A stretch of DNA of 64,000 bases from Acidovorax sp. NCPPB 3576 (GCF_028473605.1 NZ_CP097267.1:2844501-2908500); one strand, 5' to 3'; positions 1-9,788 are shown, numbered from the stretch's first letter. Translations and numbers: made by a program. The notes: a model not told the origin generated them from the letters alone.

Positions 1-1093
1 GAGCGGCGCGCCCACCATGGCGGCCCTGCTGGGTGCCGGCAGTGCCTTGCTGGTGCTGCGCACTACAGACCATGAGCCGCGCTCGAGCCGCACCTGGGCG
101 CTCGCTTTGCTGGGCATGACGGTGGTGGCCGCCTTGCTGGCTTGGAAACTGAATCTCTGGCGCTGGCGCATCGTGGGCACTGCAGAAGGCGCCAAGGACT
201 GGCCAAGCCTGCTGCGCCTATTGATCTGGTTCGCATGGCCCGCCTGGCCCCTGGCGCTTTGGACGCTTTGGCGCTGGCGCCGGCAGATCGCCAGCCGTGC
301 CATGCACCGGCACCTGCTGCTGCCTTTGTGGTTCACGGCCGTCACGCTCGGCGCCACCATCACCACCCAGCCGGCCGACCGGGCCTTGCTGCTGGGGTTG
401 CCGGCCCTCGCGGCGCTGGCCGCATTTGCGCTGCCGACGCTGCGCCGCGCCATTGCATCGCTCATCGACTGGTTCACCTTGCTTTTCTTCAGCGCTTCCG
501 CGATCACCATCTGGGTGATCTGGCTGTCGCTGCAGACAGGCATACCCGCCAAGCCCGCGGCGAACGTGGCCCGGCTGGCGCCCGCTTTCGTACCGCACTT
601 TTCCGCCGTCGCGTTCACGCTCGCGATGATCGCTACCGCTGCGTGGTGTGCGCTGGTGTGGTGGCGCGCCTCGCGGGACCGGGCCGTGATCTGGAAGAGC
701 CTGGTGCTGCCTGCCGGTGGAGCCACCTTGGGCTGGCTGCTGCTCATGACGCTGTGGTTGCCGCTGCTTGACTATGGTCGCAGCTACCGCCCGCAGATGA
801 ACAACCTCATGGCGGTACTGGGCCCGCAGCCGGGCTGCATCATCACGCATGGCTTGAGTCGCGCCCAAGCGGCGGCACTTCAGTACCACGGCGGGCTTTC
901 GCTGCAGCCGACCGACGGCCACCGGTTGCCGGCCGCATCCGATTGCCAATGGCTGGTCGCGGACAGCGAAGCCCGGCCATCCGGCGGTGACATCGCCCCG
1001 GCACCAGAGTGGTCGCGCGTGACGCAACTGCCCCGGCCCACCGACAAAAACGACCAACTGTTGGTGCTGCGGCGCGCGGCCGCCCCGCAGTAA
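1..1093 (+). CDS. Membrane glycosyltransferase (ArnT/PMT-like), 3' part
   Basis: The frame is open from the window edge, so the 5' end lies outside. About 360 residues are visible. They contain at least eight hydrophobic segments in the first 260 residues and a soluble C-terminal tail of about 90 residues. This multi-spanning part plus a short periplasmic tail resembles the C-terminal half of GT39/ArnT-type transferases, which move a sugar from a polyprenyl-phosphate carrier to lipid A or protein. The catalytic N-terminal loop is not in the window, so the family call rests on topology alone. The stop codon overlaps the start of the MATE gene (TAATG), which suggests translational coupling. Confidence 0.55.
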   Translation, partial: SGAPTMAALLGAGSALLVLRTTDHEPRSSRTWALALLGMTVVAALLAWKLNLWRWRIVGTAEGAKDWPSLLRLLIWFAWPAWPLALWTLWRWRRQIASRAMHRHLLLPLWFTAVTLGATITTQPADRALLLGLPALAALAAFALPTLRRAIASLIDWFTLLFFSASAITIWVIWLSLQTGIPAKPAANVARLAPAFVPHFSAVAFTLAMIATAAWCALVWWRASRDRAVIWKSLVLPAGGATLGWLLLMTLWLPLLDYGRSYRPQMNNLMAVLGPQPGCIITHGLSRAQAAALQYHGGLSLQPTDGHRLPAASDCQWLVADSEARPSGGDIAPAPEWSRVTQLPRPTDKNDQLLVLRRAAAPQ

Positions 1094-2451
1094 TGTCCGA
1101 ACGCGCCACCATCGCACGGCATGCGGGCACGGTGCTTGCCGGCCAGTTGGCGGTCATGGCATTTGGCGTCACCGACACCATCGTGGCTGGCCGGCATTCC
1201 GCCGCCGCTCTGGCGGCTCTGTCGATCGGATCGGCCATCTACGTCAGCATCTACGTGGCGCTCATGGGCGCCTTGCAAGCCCTGTTGCCTGTCTGGGCTG
1301 AGCAGCGGGGCGCAGGCGAGCGCGAAGGCATCGGCCGCACGGTGCGGCAGGCGCTGTACCTTTGCGCCATCGCCTGTGCGATTGGCATGGTGGTGCTGGT
1401 GTCACCCGGCGCCATTCTGCGATGGACCCAGGTACCCGAAGAGTTGCGTGCCGTGGTGGGCAGCTATCTGAGCGTGCTGGCGCTGGCGTTGCCCCCGGCC
1501 CTTCTGTTTCGCATTTACAGCACGCTCAACCAGGCATTGGGCCGCCCTCAGCTGGTGACCTGGCTGCAGGTGGGTTCGCTGCTGGTCAAGATCCCTCTTT
1601 CAGCGTGGTTCACTTTTGGCGGCGCGGGGCTTCCCGCGCAGGGTGCGGTGGGCTGCGCCTGGGCCACCCTGATAGTCAACTACGCTCTGCTCGCGGTGGC
1701 GGGATGGCTGCTCAATACAAACGCGCTTTATGCGCCGCTCAACCTGTGGCAACGGCTGGAAAAGCCCGACTGGGCACAAATCGGCCGTTTCGCCCAGTTG
1801 GGTGTGCCTGCCGGGCTGGCCATTCTGGTGGAGGTGACGTCGTTCACGCTGATGGCGCTCTTCATCGCCCGACAGGGCAACGTCGCGGCTGCGGCGCACC
1901 AGATCGCATCCAACCTCACGGCCGTGCTCTACATGGTGCCGCTATCGCTGTCCATCGCCACCAGTGCGCGGGTCAGTTTCTGGCGCGGATCGGGTGATGA
2001 ATCCCGTGCCAGAGCGGCAGCCTGGATGGGTTTTAGGCTCTCTGCCGGGACAGGAATTGCGCTGGCAGCTATTCTTTTTATAGCAAAAGAGCATATCGCA
2101 CCGCTCTACACCTCTTCGGCAGCGGTGGCTGTGCTGACAGCAACGCTGCTCTCGTGGGTGTCGGTTTATCACATCGCGGATGCGCTGCAGACGGTTTGCG
2201 TTTTCATTCTGCGCTGCTATCGCATCACCCTGGCACCGCTGGTCGTCTATGGCTTGCTGCTGTGGGGGGGAGGGCTGACCGGCGGGTACACGCTGGCATA
2301 CCAAGGCGCCATGGGACTGGGGCCCCTGCGATCGCCCGCGGCATTCTGGGGGGCCAGCGCCGCTGCGCTGATCACCACGGCAATTTTGTTCGTCACAATG
2401 CTGGCCGGAGCGCTCAGGCCTGGGCGGCCGCTCCCGCCTCCAGCAGCGTGA
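1093..2451 (+). CDS. MATE family multidrug/Na+ efflux transporter
   Basis: A 452-residue membrane protein with about 12 hydrophobic segments in two similar halves, the MATE (NorM/DinF) layout. The start is the ATG overlapping the stop of the previous gene; the frame is open further upstream but that part is antisense-free filler inside the glycosyltransferase. Family members exchange drugs or metabolites for Na+ or H+ in the inner membrane. The last 38 bases overlap the end of phoR on the other strand, so the two transcripts converge. A T-loop palindrome at 2068-2084 lies inside the coding sequence without breaking the frame. Confidence 0.85.
   Translation: MSERATIARHAGTVLAGQLAVMAFGVTDTIVAGRHSAAALAALSIGSAIYVSIYVALMGALQALLPVWAEQRGAGEREGIGRTVRQALYLCAIACAIGMVVLVSPGAILRWTQVPEELRAVVGSYLSVLALALPPALLFRIYSTLNQALGRPQLVTWLQVGSLLVKIPLSAWFTFGGAGLPAQGAVGCAWATLIVNYALLAVAGWLLNTNALYAPLNLWQRLEKPDWAQIGRFAQLGVPAGLAILVEVTSFTLMALFIARQGNVAAAAHQIASNLTAVLYMVPLSLSIATSARVSFWRGSGDESRARAAAWMGFRLSAGTGIALAAILFIAKEHIAPLYTSSAAVAVLTATLLSWVSVYHIADALQTVCVFILRCYRITLAPLVVYGLLLWGGGLTGGYTLAYQGAMGLGPLRSPAAFWGASAAALITTAILFVTMLAGALRPGRPLPPPAA
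2068..2084. repeat. GCTAT-N7-ATAGC palindromic repeat inside the MATE gene
   Basis: Arms GCTAT and ATAGC flank a T-rich 7-base loop. The same design recurs at 41248-41266, and a half copy (AAAAATGATAGC) lies in folP near 19770. Such T-loop repeats are abundant in Comamonadaceae genomes as far as I recall. Here the repeat is tolerated inside a reading frame. Confidence 0.5.
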
Positions 2452-3796
2452 CCGGGCGGCGGCCCTGCACCCGGCTTGCAGGAAAGGTGACGGAAAAAAC
2501 CGACCCCTTCCCCACCGTGCTTGAAATGTCGAGCACGGCCGAATGGCGCTGCAAAACGTGCTTGACGATGGCAAGGCCCAGGCCCGTGCCCCCCGTCTCG
2601 CGCGAGCGGCTGCGGTCCACACGATAGAAGCGTTCCGTGAGACGCGGCAGATGCACCGACTCGATCCCCGGGCCCGTGTCGCGCACCGAAAAACGGGCGC
2701 CGCCATCTTCGAGCGTCAGCCACTCCACGGTAATGGAGCCGCCGGCAGGGGTGTAACGAACCGCGTTGCCGATGAGGTTGGACAAGGCGCTTTGCAATTC
2801 AGCCGGCACACCGCCCAACTGGCCTGCCGCACGCATCGCTTCCAACGAAGGAAACTGGATCGTGTGCGGCCGCGGCTGGTTCTGGGTGAGCAAGGCGGAA
2901 AGGCCACGGGCCTCGTCCTCGCAGCGACGCAGCAGCACCTCCACGGGTGTCCACTCGGTGATGCCAGGCAAGGGGCTTCCTTCCAGCCGTGAAAGAGTTA
3001 ACAGGTCCTGCACCACGCTTTGCATGCGCGCCGCCTGCTGAGACATCATGCCCAGGTAGCGCGCACGTTCTTCGGTGGAGAGAGGCAGTGTCTGCAGCGT
3101 CTCGACAAAGCCCGTCAGCACCGTGAGCGGCGTGCGGATCTCATGCGACACATTGGCGACGAAATCCCGTCGCATGGCCTCCGCCTGCTCGAGCGCCGTC
3201 ACGTCACGCGACAGCAAAAGTTTGCGCCCGTCGCCATAGGGATGGAGATGGACCGAAATGCGCACTGGCCGGGAGGCCGTGCTGTCCCGGCCCTGCAGCA
3301 CGACATCGTGTGAGAAATCCTGGCTGGAATAGTAGGCGCTGAAGTCCGGATCGCGCACCAGGTTGCCGATCGATTGCATGACATCGCGCTGCGCGTCGAA
3401 CCCGAACTGGCCGGCTGCGATGTGATTGCACCATTCGATGCGCCCCTCTGCATCCAGAAGCACCACACCGTTGGGAGTGGCCTGGAGCGCGGCCAGTATT
3501 TCCTGGAGCCGAGCATCGCTGGCGGCCACTTCCGCCAGGCTTTGGCGCAGCAACCGCCGCGCGCGGTCGGCCGCTTCTCCCCACAGGCCACGAAGATCGG
3601 GCGCCCGGGACAGATCGCCCTCTCGCAGCCACGCGACCACCCGTGCGCCGCGCAGAAGGTCCCAGATGAACCACACCCATGCCGCCAAGGCCGCGGCCAG
3701 CATGGCACCCCACGGGCCGCCCTGCCACCATCCAATAGCAAGACCCGTCAGCTGAAAGAAGAAAAAGAAAAAAAAGCGCCAAACCATGTCGTGCAA
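2414..3796 (-). CDS. phoR: Phosphate-regulon sensor histidine kinase PhoR
   Basis: A 460-residue kinase: two N-terminal membrane segments (about 7-48), a PAS domain (about 95-200), a HisKA domain with phospho-acceptor His218 in NVSHEIRTPL, and a HATPase domain with an N box (LSNLIGNAVRYTP), DTGPGIE and GTGLGLAIV. It phosphorylates PhoB when phosphate is scarce and is held inactive by PstSCAB-PhoU when phosphate is ample. It is the last gene of the pst-pho operon, 44 bases after phoB. Codons 8-14 encode seven consecutive Phe from an A-rich tract with eight A in a row (3768-3775 on the plus strand), a possible slippage site. Confidence 0.95.
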   Translation of the reverse strand: MHDMVWRFFFFFFFQLTGLAIGWWQGGPWGAMLAAALAAWVWFIWDLLRGARVVAWLREGDLSRAPDLRGLWGEAADRARRLLRQSLAEVAASDARLQEILAALQATPNGVVLLDAEGRIEWCNHIAAGQFGFDAQRDVMQSIGNLVRDPDFSAYYSSQDFSHDVVLQGRDSTASRPVRISVHLHPYGDGRKLLLSRDVTALEQAEAMRRDFVANVSHEIRTPLTVLTGFVETLQTLPLSTEERARYLGMMSQQAARMQSVVQDLLTLSRLEGSPLPGITEWTPVEVLLRRCEDEARGLSALLTQNQPRPHTIQFPSLEAMRAAGQLGGVPAELQSALSNLIGNAVRYTPAGGSITVEWLTLEDGGARFSVRDTGPGIESVHLPRLTERFYRVDRSRSRETGGTGLGLAIVKHVLQRHSAVLDISSTVGKGSVFSVTFPASRVQGRRPVTLLEAGAAAQA

Positions 3797-3840
3797 TGCG
3801 GGTCAGTGGGCGCGGCGCGCCCGGCGCCGCAAAGCGAACA

Positions 3841-4548
3841 TTACGCCCGCATCAAAGCCGGAGGCTGCGCAGTCAGGCGATAGCCCGCACCGCGCACGGT
3901 TTCCACCATGGCGCCCGCCACGCCGAGGGCCTCCCGCAGACGCTTGACGTGCACATCAACGGTACGCTCTTCGATGAAGACGTGGTCACCCCACACCTTG
4001 TCCAGCAGTTGGGCACGGCTGTGCACGCGCTCGGGATGCTTCATCAGGTAGTGCAGCAGCTTGAACTCGGTCGGGCCGATCTTGAGTTGCTGCCCCTGGA
4101 AGGTCACGCGGTAGGTGCCTGCATCCAGCGTCAGTTCACCGATGGTCACACTGTCGCTGACCTGCTCGGGCGCTCGGCGGCGCAGCACGGCGCGGATGCG
4201 GGCCAGCAGTTCCTGAGTGGAAAACGGCTTGGTGATGTAGTCGTCCGCCCCGGCATCCAGGCCGGCGACCTTGTCCGGCTCATCGCCGCGCGCCGTCAGC
4301 ATGAGGATCGGGATGGGCTTGGTGCGGGCATCGGCACGCCATTTGCGCGCAAGCGTCAGGCCGCTCTGGCCGGGGAGCATCCAATCCAGCAGGATCACGT
4401 CGGGTAACACGGCATCCAGCTCGCGCTGCGCGGATTCGCCATCCTCCGACCAGATGGGCTGAAAGCCGTTGTGCCGCAGGTTGACCGCAATCAGCTCGGC
4501 GATGGCAGGCTCGTCCTCGACGATGAGTACACGGGGAAGTCTCTTCAT
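3841..4548 (-). CDS. phoB: Phosphate-regulon response regulator PhoB
   Basis: A 235-residue OmpR-family regulator. The receiver domain has the acidic pocket (VEDE at 10-13) and phospho-acceptor Asp55 in VILLDWMLPG. The C-terminal winged helix (about 130-228) ends with the usual RGAGYRL strand. Phosphorylated PhoB binds Pho boxes; four candidates occur in this window (9136, 9202, 14657, 15672). The gene sits between phoU (16-base gap) and phoR, the usual betaproteobacterial order. Confidence 0.96.
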   Translation of the reverse strand: MKRLPRVLIVEDEPAIAELIAVNLRHNGFQPIWSEDGESAQRELDAVLPDVILLDWMLPGQSGLTLARKWRADARTKPIPILMLTARGDEPDKVAGLDAGADDYITKPFSTQELLARIRAVLRRRAPEQVSDSVTIGELTLDAGTYRVTFQGQQLKIGPTEFKLLHYLMKHPERVHSRAQLLDKVWGDHVFIEERTVDVHVKRLREALGVAGAMVETVRGAGYRLTAQPPALMRA

Positions 4549-4564
4549 GAAAATGCACCGCCTT

Positions 4565-5266
4565 TCAAAGCACGGCGGACTCGATTTGGTCCAAGGCGGT
4601 ATGGCGCACGTCCTTGCCCTTGACGAGGTAGATGATCAGTTCGGCAACATTCTTGGAATGGTCGCCGATGCGCTCGATCGCCTTGGCGAGAAAGAGCAGG
4701 TCCAGGCTGGCCGAAATGGTGCGTGGGTCTTCCATCATGTAAGTGATGAGCTTGCGCACGAAGCCGTCGAACTCCTTGTCGATGAGATCGTCCTCCTTGA
4801 GGATCGCCACGGCCGCCTTGGTGTCCAGGCGGGCAAAGGCATCCAGCGTCTTGCGCAGCAGGCCGGAGGCCAGATCCGCCGCCACCCGCAGGTCCGAGGT
4901 GGGCAGCAGCCGGGCGGAGCCGCTTTCGATGATGGACTTCACCATGCGTGCCATCTTGTTGGCCTCGTCGCCCATGCGCTCGAGATTGGCCGTGGCCTTG
5001 GAGAATGCGATCAGCAGGCGCAGGTCGCGCGCGGTCGGCTGGCGGCGCGCGATGATGGACGACAGTTCGTGGTCGATCTCCACTTCCATCGCGTTCACGC
5101 GGTGCTCGGTGGCCGCCACCTGATCGGCGGCTTCCACGCTGAACTGCGAAAGTGCATAGATGGCTTGGCGAATCTGCGATTCCACCAACCCGCCCAGTTC
5201 CATGACGCGGGCGGAAATGCTGTTGAGTTCGCTGTCGAACTGCGAAGAAAGGTGCTTGTCGGGCAT
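4565..5266 (-). CDS. phoU: Phosphate signalling protein PhoU
   Basis: A 233-residue helical protein with two PhoU repeats (about 20-105 and 120-210) and the acidic metal-binding stretches typical of the family. PhoU links the PstSCAB transporter to PhoR and damps both uptake and signalling in high phosphate. It is 11 bases downstream of pstB, in the same operon. Confidence 0.95.
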   Translation of the reverse strand: MPDKHLSSQFDSELNSISARVMELGGLVESQIRQAIYALSQFSVEAADQVAATEHRVNAMEVEIDHELSSIIARRQPTARDLRLLIAFSKATANLERMGDEANKMARMVKSIIESGSARLLPTSDLRVAADLASGLLRKTLDAFARLDTKAAVAILKEDDLIDKEFDGFVRKLITYMMEDPRTISASLDLLFLAKAIERIGDHSKNVAELIIYLVKGKDVRHTALDQIESAVL

Positions 5267-5277
5267 GTTGTTGCTCC

Positions 5278-6060
5278 TCAGCCGAACCGGCCGGTGATGT
5301 AGTCCTCGGTCTCTTTGCGCTGCGGCTTGAAGAACATCTGCTCGGTTTCACCGAATTCCATCAAGTCTCCGAGGTACATGTAGGCCGTGTAATCGCTGCA
5401 GCGCGCAGCTTGCTGCATGTTATGCGTCACGATCACCACGGTGTAGTCGTTCTTGAGCTCGGCAATCAGCTCTTCGACCTTGGCGGTGGAAATGGGGTCC
5501 AGTGCCGAGCATGGTTCGTCCAGCAGCAGCACTTCGGGCTTGATGGCGATGCCACGGGCGATGCACAGCCGCTGCTGCTGCCCGCCGGACAGGCCGGAGC
5601 CGCTCTGGTGCAGCTTGTCCTTCACTTCATTCCAAAGGGCTGCCTTGCGCAGCGCCCATTCCACCCGGTCATCCATGTCGGTGGCGTTCAGGCTCTCGAA
5701 CAGCTTCACGCCGAACGCGATGTTGTCGTAAATCGACATGGGAAACGGCGTGGGCTTTTGAAACACCATGCCGACCTTGGCGCGAATCAGCGCCACGTCC
5801 TGCTTGCTGGTGAGCAGGTTCTCACCGTCCAGCACGATCTGGCCTTCGGCGCGTTGCTCGGGGTACAGCTCGAACATGCGGTTGAAGGTGCGCAGCAAAG
5901 TGGACTTGCCGCAGCCCGACGGGCCGATGAAGGCGGTGACCTTCTTTTCCGGAATGTCGAGGTTGATGCCTTTGAGGGCGTGGAACTTGCCGTAGTAGAA
6001 GTTCAGGTCGCGGACCGTGATCTTGGGCGTCTCGGACACGGCGGGCGTTGGGGAGGGCAT
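5278..6060 (-). CDS. pstB: Phosphate ABC transporter ATP-binding protein PstB
   Basis: A 260-residue ABC ATPase with Walker [10 protein letters not shown] (46-54), signature LSGGQQQRL, Walker B VLLLDEP and the switch His in VIVTHNMQQ. The start at 6060 is chosen because AAGGAA stands 7 bases before this ATG and the family begins here; the open frame continues 24 codons upstream without a ribosome site and would overlap pstA. It powers high-affinity phosphate import through PstA-PstC. Confidence 0.96.
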   Translation of the reverse strand: MPSPTPAVSETPKITVRDLNFYYGKFHALKGINLDIPEKKVTAFIGPSGCGKSTLLRTFNRMFELYPEQRAEGQIVLDGENLLTSKQDVALIRAKVGMVFQKPTPFPMSIYDNIAFGVKLFESLNATDMDDRVEWALRKAALWNEVKDKLHQSGSGLSGGQQQRLCIARGIAIKPEVLLLDEPCSALDPISTAKVEELIAELKNDYTVVIVTHNMQQAARCSDYTAYMYLGDLMEFGETEQMFFKPQRKETEDYITGRFG

Positions 6061-6079
6061 GGTGTCTTCCTTGTATTGC

Positions 6080-6961
6080 TTACTTCTGGCGCGTGAGGAC
6101 GCGGGCCAGGATATTGAGGCCGAGAACGGCAACGGTGATCAGGAACACCCCTGCCCAGGCGAGCTGCTGCCAGTTCTCGTAAGGGCTCATGGCGAACTTG
6201 AAGATGGTGACTGGCAGGCTGGCCATGGGCTTGCCCAGGTCGGCATTCCAGAACTGGTTGTTGAGCGCCGTGAACAACAGCGGTGCCGTCTCGCCAGCGA
6301 TGCGGGCCACCGCCAGTAGCACGCCCGTGATCACGCCGGCCCGGGCGGCACGCAGTGTCACCATCGTGATCACCTTCCACTTCGGGGTCCCGAGCGCATA
6401 GGCCGCTTCGCGCAGGCTGGAGGGAACCAGCACGAGCATGTTTTCGGTGGTGCGGATCACCACGGGGATCACGATAAGCGCCAGTGCCAGAATGCCGGCA
6501 TAGGCCGAAAAGCTCTTGAACCGGGCCACGATCACCGCGTACACAAACAATCCGATGACGATGCTGGGTGCCGAGAGCAGGATGTCGTTGACGAAGCGGG
6601 TCGTCGATGCGAGCCAGCCCCGCGTGTCGTATTCGGCCAAGTACACACCGGCCATGATGCCGATCGGCGTACCGACGAACGTTGCGAGCGACACCATCAC
6701 GAGCGAGCCGAAGATGGCGTTGGAGATGCCGCCGACCTCGTTGGGCGGCGGGGTCATCTGGGTAAAGAGCGCCAGGCTGAGCCCTCCAATGCCCAGGCGG
6801 ATCGTTTCCCAGAGAATCCACACCAGCCAGAACACCCCGAACACCATGGCGGCGAGCGAGAGCGTCAGGGCGATGTTGTTCACACGCTTGCGGCTGTCGT
6901 AGCGGCGCTGGCGCAGGTCGGCCATTTCAGCGGCCGTAATGAGGGTTTGCGACGTGCTCAT
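6080..6961 (-). CDS. pstA: Phosphate ABC transporter permease PstA
   Basis: A 293-residue inner-membrane permease with about six hydrophobic segments after a charged N-terminus (residues 1-27). The EAA-type cytoplasmic loop, which contacts PstB, is visible as [15 protein letters not shown]. It forms the channel with PstC. Its ATG overlaps the pstC stop by 4 bases, so the two permeases are probably coupled in translation. Confidence 0.95.
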   Translation of the reverse strand: MSTSQTLITAAEMADLRQRRYDSRKRVNNIALTLSLAAMVFGVFWLVWILWETIRLGIGGLSLALFTQMTPPPNEVGGISNAIFGSLVMVSLATFVGTPIGIMAGVYLAEYDTRGWLASTTRFVNDILLSAPSIVIGLFVYAVIVARFKSFSAYAGILALALIVIPVVIRTTENMLVLVPSSLREAAYALGTPKWKVITMVTLRAARAGVITGVLLAVARIAGETAPLLFTALNNQFWNADLGKPMASLPVTIFKFAMSPYENWQQLAWAGVFLITVAVLGLNILARVLTRQK

Positions 6962-7983
6962 GCGCGGGTTCCTTCGTTCTTTTGAAGGCGGGACAGCAGC
7001 ACCTTCGACAGCGCCAGTACCACGAACGTGATGAAGAACAGCACCAAGCCCAGATAGATCAGCGAAGCCTGATGCAAGCCCTCACCGGCTTCGGCAAACT
7101 CGTTGGCCAATGCAGAGGTAATGCTGTTGGCGGCTTCGAAGACCGACAGCGAATTGAGTTGATTCATGTTGCCGATCACGAAGGTCACGGCCATCGTCTC
7201 GCCCAATGCACGACCGAGGCCCAGCATCACGCCGCCCAGTACCCCCGTCTTGGTATAGGGCAGCACGACCTTCCAGACCACCTCCCAGGTGGTGGAGCCC
7301 AGACCGTAGGCCGATTCCTTGAGCAGCGCCGGGGTGACTTCAAAAACGTCCCGCATCACCGCAGCGATGAACGGGATGATCATGATGGCCAGGATGATGC
7401 CGGCCGAAAGAATGCCGATGCCGACCGGGGGGCCGGACACCAGGGCGCCCAGATAGGGAATGCCGCTGAACAGCGACTGCAGCGGCTGTTGGACCCAGGT
7501 GGCCAGAATGGGCCCGAACACCATCAACCCCCACATGCCATACACGATGGACGGAACCGCTGCCAGCAACTCGATGGCGGTGCCCAAGGGGCGCTTGAGC
7601 CAGGCGGGCGAGAGTTCCGTCAGGAACAGCGCGATACCGAAGCTCACCGGCACAGCGATGAGCAGCGCGATGAACGATGTGGCCAGCGTGCCATAGATCA
7701 TCACCAGGCCGCCGTAGTCGTTCTGCACGGGGTCCCACACGCTGCGCGTGAGGAAGCTCAGGCCGTACTTCTCGATCGACGGCCAAGCGCCGACCACGAG
7801 GGACAGCAGGATGCCCACAAGGAGCGCCAGCGTGAGCAGGGCCGCACCGCGTGCGAGGAAGCCGAACACCCGGTCGGCCATCACACCAGACAGGAGAGGT
7901 GACCTCGGAGGCGGTGTGGTACGGGGAGCCTCGGCGCGAACCGGCATCGAGGACGACTGACGTACTGGCATGGTGCTGGACAC
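6958..7983 (-). CDS. pstC: Phosphate ABC transporter permease PstC
   Basis: A permease of about 341 residues with six membrane segments and the EAA-type loop [15 protein letters not shown]. The start is uncertain. ATG codons at 8025 and 7998 lie in or next to a transcription terminator, and 8025 is inside its stem. A GTG at 7983 has GGAAGG seven bases upstream, which is the best ribosome site in the region, so I chose it; ATG at 7971 is the other option. The N-terminus is Pro/Ser-rich and poorly conserved, so family length does not settle it. Confidence 0.9.
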   Translation of the reverse strand: MSSTMPVRQSSSMPVRAEAPRTTPPPRSPLLSGVMADRVFGFLARGAALLTLALLVGILLSLVVGAWPSIEKYGLSFLTRSVWDPVQNDYGGLVMIYGTLATSFIALLIAVPVSFGIALFLTELSPAWLKRPLGTAIELLAAVPSIVYGMWGLMVFGPILATWVQQPLQSLFSGIPYLGALVSGPPVGIGILSAGIILAIMIIPFIAAVMRDVFEVTPALLKESAYGLGSTTWEVVWKVVLPYTKTGVLGGVMLGLGRALGETMAVTFVIGNMNQLNSLSVFEAANSITSALANEFAEAGEGLHQASLIYLGLVLFFITFVVLALSKVLLSRLQKNEGTRA

Positions 7984-8001
7984 TGCTGCGCCTTCCATAA
8001 G

Positions 8002-8037
8002 AAAAAACGAACTGGTGGCCTGCATCCGCAGGCCACC
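8002..8037 (-). terminator. Terminator between pstS and pstC
   Basis: A perfect 10-base-pair stem, GGTGGCCTGC with GCAGGCCACC (8014-8037), has a 4-base loop and is followed on the minus strand by AGTTCG and six T (8007-8002). It begins seven bases after the pstS stop. It would end most transcripts after pstS and let some read on into pstCAB-phoUBR, giving more binding protein than permease. Confidence 0.85.
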
Positions 8038-8043
8038 ATGGGA

Positions 8044-9084
8044 TCACTTCAGCGAAACGGCCTTGCCGGAAGTGTCCTTGATGTCACCCCAGGACTTGAT
8101 GATGACGTTTTTCACTGCCTCGGGCATGGGCACGTAATCCAGGTCTGCCGCCGTCTTGTCGCCCGACTTGTAGGCCCATTCGAAGAACTTGAGCGACGTG
8201 GTCGCCTGGATGGGCTTGTCCTGTACCTTGTTCATGAGAATGAACGTGGCGCCGGTGATCGGCCATGCATCCTTGCCAGGCTGGTTGGTAAGGATCTGGT
8301 AGAAGCTCTTGGCCCAGTCGGCGCCTGCTGCAGCGGCCTTGAAAGCGCTGTCTTCCGGCGAAACGAAGGCGCCGTCAGCGTTTTGCAATTGGACGTAGTT
8401 CAGCTTGTTTTGCTTCACATAGGCATATTCGACGTAGCCGATGGAGTTCGGCAGACGGCCCACGAAGGCAGCAACACCTTCGTTGCCTTTGCCACCGGCG
8501 CCCGTGGGCCAGTTAACGGCCGTGCCCTCACCCACTTTGGACTTCCATTCAGCGTTCACCTTGGACAGGTAGTTGGTGAAGATGAAGCTGGTGCCCGAGC
8601 CGTCCGCACGGCGTACAGGCGCGATGGCGGCGTCAGGAAGGCTCAAGCCAGGATTCAGCGCCTTGATGGCTGCGTCACTCCAGTTCGTGATTTTGCCCAA
8701 GTAGATGTCGCCCAGCACTTGTCCGCTCAGTTTGATCTGACCGGGCGAGATGCCTTTGATATTCACGACAGGAACCACGCCACCGATGACCGTGGGGAAC
8801 TGCAGCAGGCCCTTCTTGGCCAGTTCATCGTCCTTCAGAGGCGCATCGGATGCGCCGAAGTCCACCGTTTTTGCCTCGATCTGGCGCAGACCGGCACCCG
8901 AGCCTACCGACTGGTAGTTGATTTTGACGCCGGTGGCCTTGTTGTAATCGGAAGCCCACTTGGAATACAGCGGTGCGGGGAAGCTTGCACCAGCACCCGT
9001 GGCTTCTTGCTGTGCCCAGGCGCTGGAGAAAGCGCCAGCTGCGACCACACCAGACACCAGAATCCGAATCACAGGCAGTTTCAT
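8044..9084 (-). CDS. pstS: Periplasmic phosphate-binding protein PstS
   Basis: A 346-residue binding protein. Residues 1-24 form a Sec signal peptide with a likely cut after AWA. The mature protein begins with the [11 protein letters not shown] motif of PstS, followed by [10 protein letters not shown] and DFGASDAPL, loops that hold phosphate. It delivers phosphate to PstC-PstA and is the first gene of the pst-pho operon. A Pho box and a matching -10 lie directly upstream, and a terminator directly downstream. Confidence 0.96.
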   Translation of the reverse strand: MKLPVIRILVSGVVAAGAFSSAWAQQEATGAGASFPAPLYSKWASDYNKATGVKINYQSVGSGAGLRQIEAKTVDFGASDAPLKDDELAKKGLLQFPTVIGGVVPVVNIKGISPGQIKLSGQVLGDIYLGKITNWSDAAIKALNPGLSLPDAAIAPVRRADGSGTSFIFTNYLSKVNAEWKSKVGEGTAVNWPTGAGGKGNEGVAAFVGRLPNSIGYVEYAYVKQNKLNYVQLQNADGAFVSPEDSAFKAAAAGADWAKSFYQILTNQPGKDAWPITGATFILMNKVQDKPIQATTSLKFFEWAYKSGDKTAADLDYVPMPEAVKNVIIKSWGDIKDTSGKAVSLK

Positions 9085-9119
9085 GTAGGAACCTCTAGGT
9101 TGAAAGAATCAGTGAGGCG

Positions 9120-9153
9120 ACTCTAGAAGCGCTTTATGACACCATCGTGACAT
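9120..9153 (-). promoter_or_regulatory. Pho box and -10 of the pstS promoter
   Basis: On the minus strand ATGTCAC-GATG-GTGTCAT (9153-9136) gives two 7-base half sites with the 11-base period known for PhoB. Ten bases further downstream is TAGAGT (9125-9120), a fair sigma-70 -10. The pstS ATG is 35 bases beyond. This matches the layout of Pho promoters, where the box replaces the -35. Confidence 0.8.
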
Positions 9154-9201
9154 TCCCTGCAAGCTGTCATTCACGGTTTTCAGAGGGGCAGACACCCGCA
9201 T

Positions 9202-9219
9202 TTGTCACGCAATCGTCAT
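9202..9219 (+). promoter_or_regulatory. Candidate Pho box for the fasciclin gene
   Basis: TTGTCAC-GCAA-TCGTCAT reads on the plus strand with the same 7+4+7 layout as the pstS box. It is 60 bases before the ATG at 9279. Each half site differs from CTGTCAT at one or two bases. No strong -10 follows, so the site is less certain than that of pstS. Confidence 0.5.
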
Positions 9220-9278
9220 CATTGCTGCGTAGCCTCCGGCGCACCGACACCGTCGGCAACCCTTCGGAGAACCCCAAT

Positions 9279-9773
9279 ATGTACCGCCGCTACGTCTTTC
9301 CTTTTCTGATTGCCGCCCTGACTGCCGCGACGCTGAGCGCTTGCGCCTCGGCCCCCAACGCCTCCAGCCCCATCCCCGCCACTCTGGCGGCGACGCCATC
9401 CATCAGCACGTTCCGTACTTTGGCCATGCAGGCTGGATTGGCGGACACGCTGGCTGCCAACGGCCCTTACACAGTCTTCGCGCCCTCTGACGAAGCCTTC
9501 AAGGCCGTTCCGGCAAAGACGATGGCAGAACTGCAGGCCGATAAATCCAAGCTCCAGGCAGTCCTGAGCTATCACATCGTGCCCAAGCGACTGACCGCGG
9601 CCGATATCCAGCCGGGCTCGGCCAAAACCCTGCAGGGCAGCGATATCACGCTTTCCCGCGCTGGCACCTTCGTGACCGTGGAAGATGCCATGGTCGTTCA
9701 AGCCGACCTTCCCGCCAGCAATGGGGTGGTTCACGTGGTCGATCGCGTGCTGATGCCCCCGGCAAAGAAGTGA
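9279..9773 (+). CDS. Fasciclin (FAS1) domain lipoprotein
   Basis: 164 residues. The N-terminus is a lipoprotein signal with lipobox LSAC, so the protein should be anchored to a membrane on the periplasmic side. The rest is a single FAS1 domain with the two hallmarks, NGPYTVFAPSDEAF and the C-terminal NGVVHVVDRVLMPP. FAS1 domains mediate adhesion or ligand binding; no substrate can be inferred. GGAGA stands 9 bases before the chosen ATG; the open frame upstream runs through the promoter region and is not used. It diverges from pstS, and a candidate Pho box suggests induction by phosphate limitation. Confidence 0.88.
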   Translation: MYRRYVFPFLIAALTAATLSACASAPNASSPIPATLAATPSISTFRTLAMQAGLADTLAANGPYTVFAPSDEAFKAVPAKTMAELQADKSKLQAVLSYHIVPKRLTAADIQPGSAKTLQGSDITLSRAGTFVTVEDAMVVQADLPASNGVVHVVDRVLMPPAKK

Positions 9774-9788
9774 TCCAGTGAACGCTTC

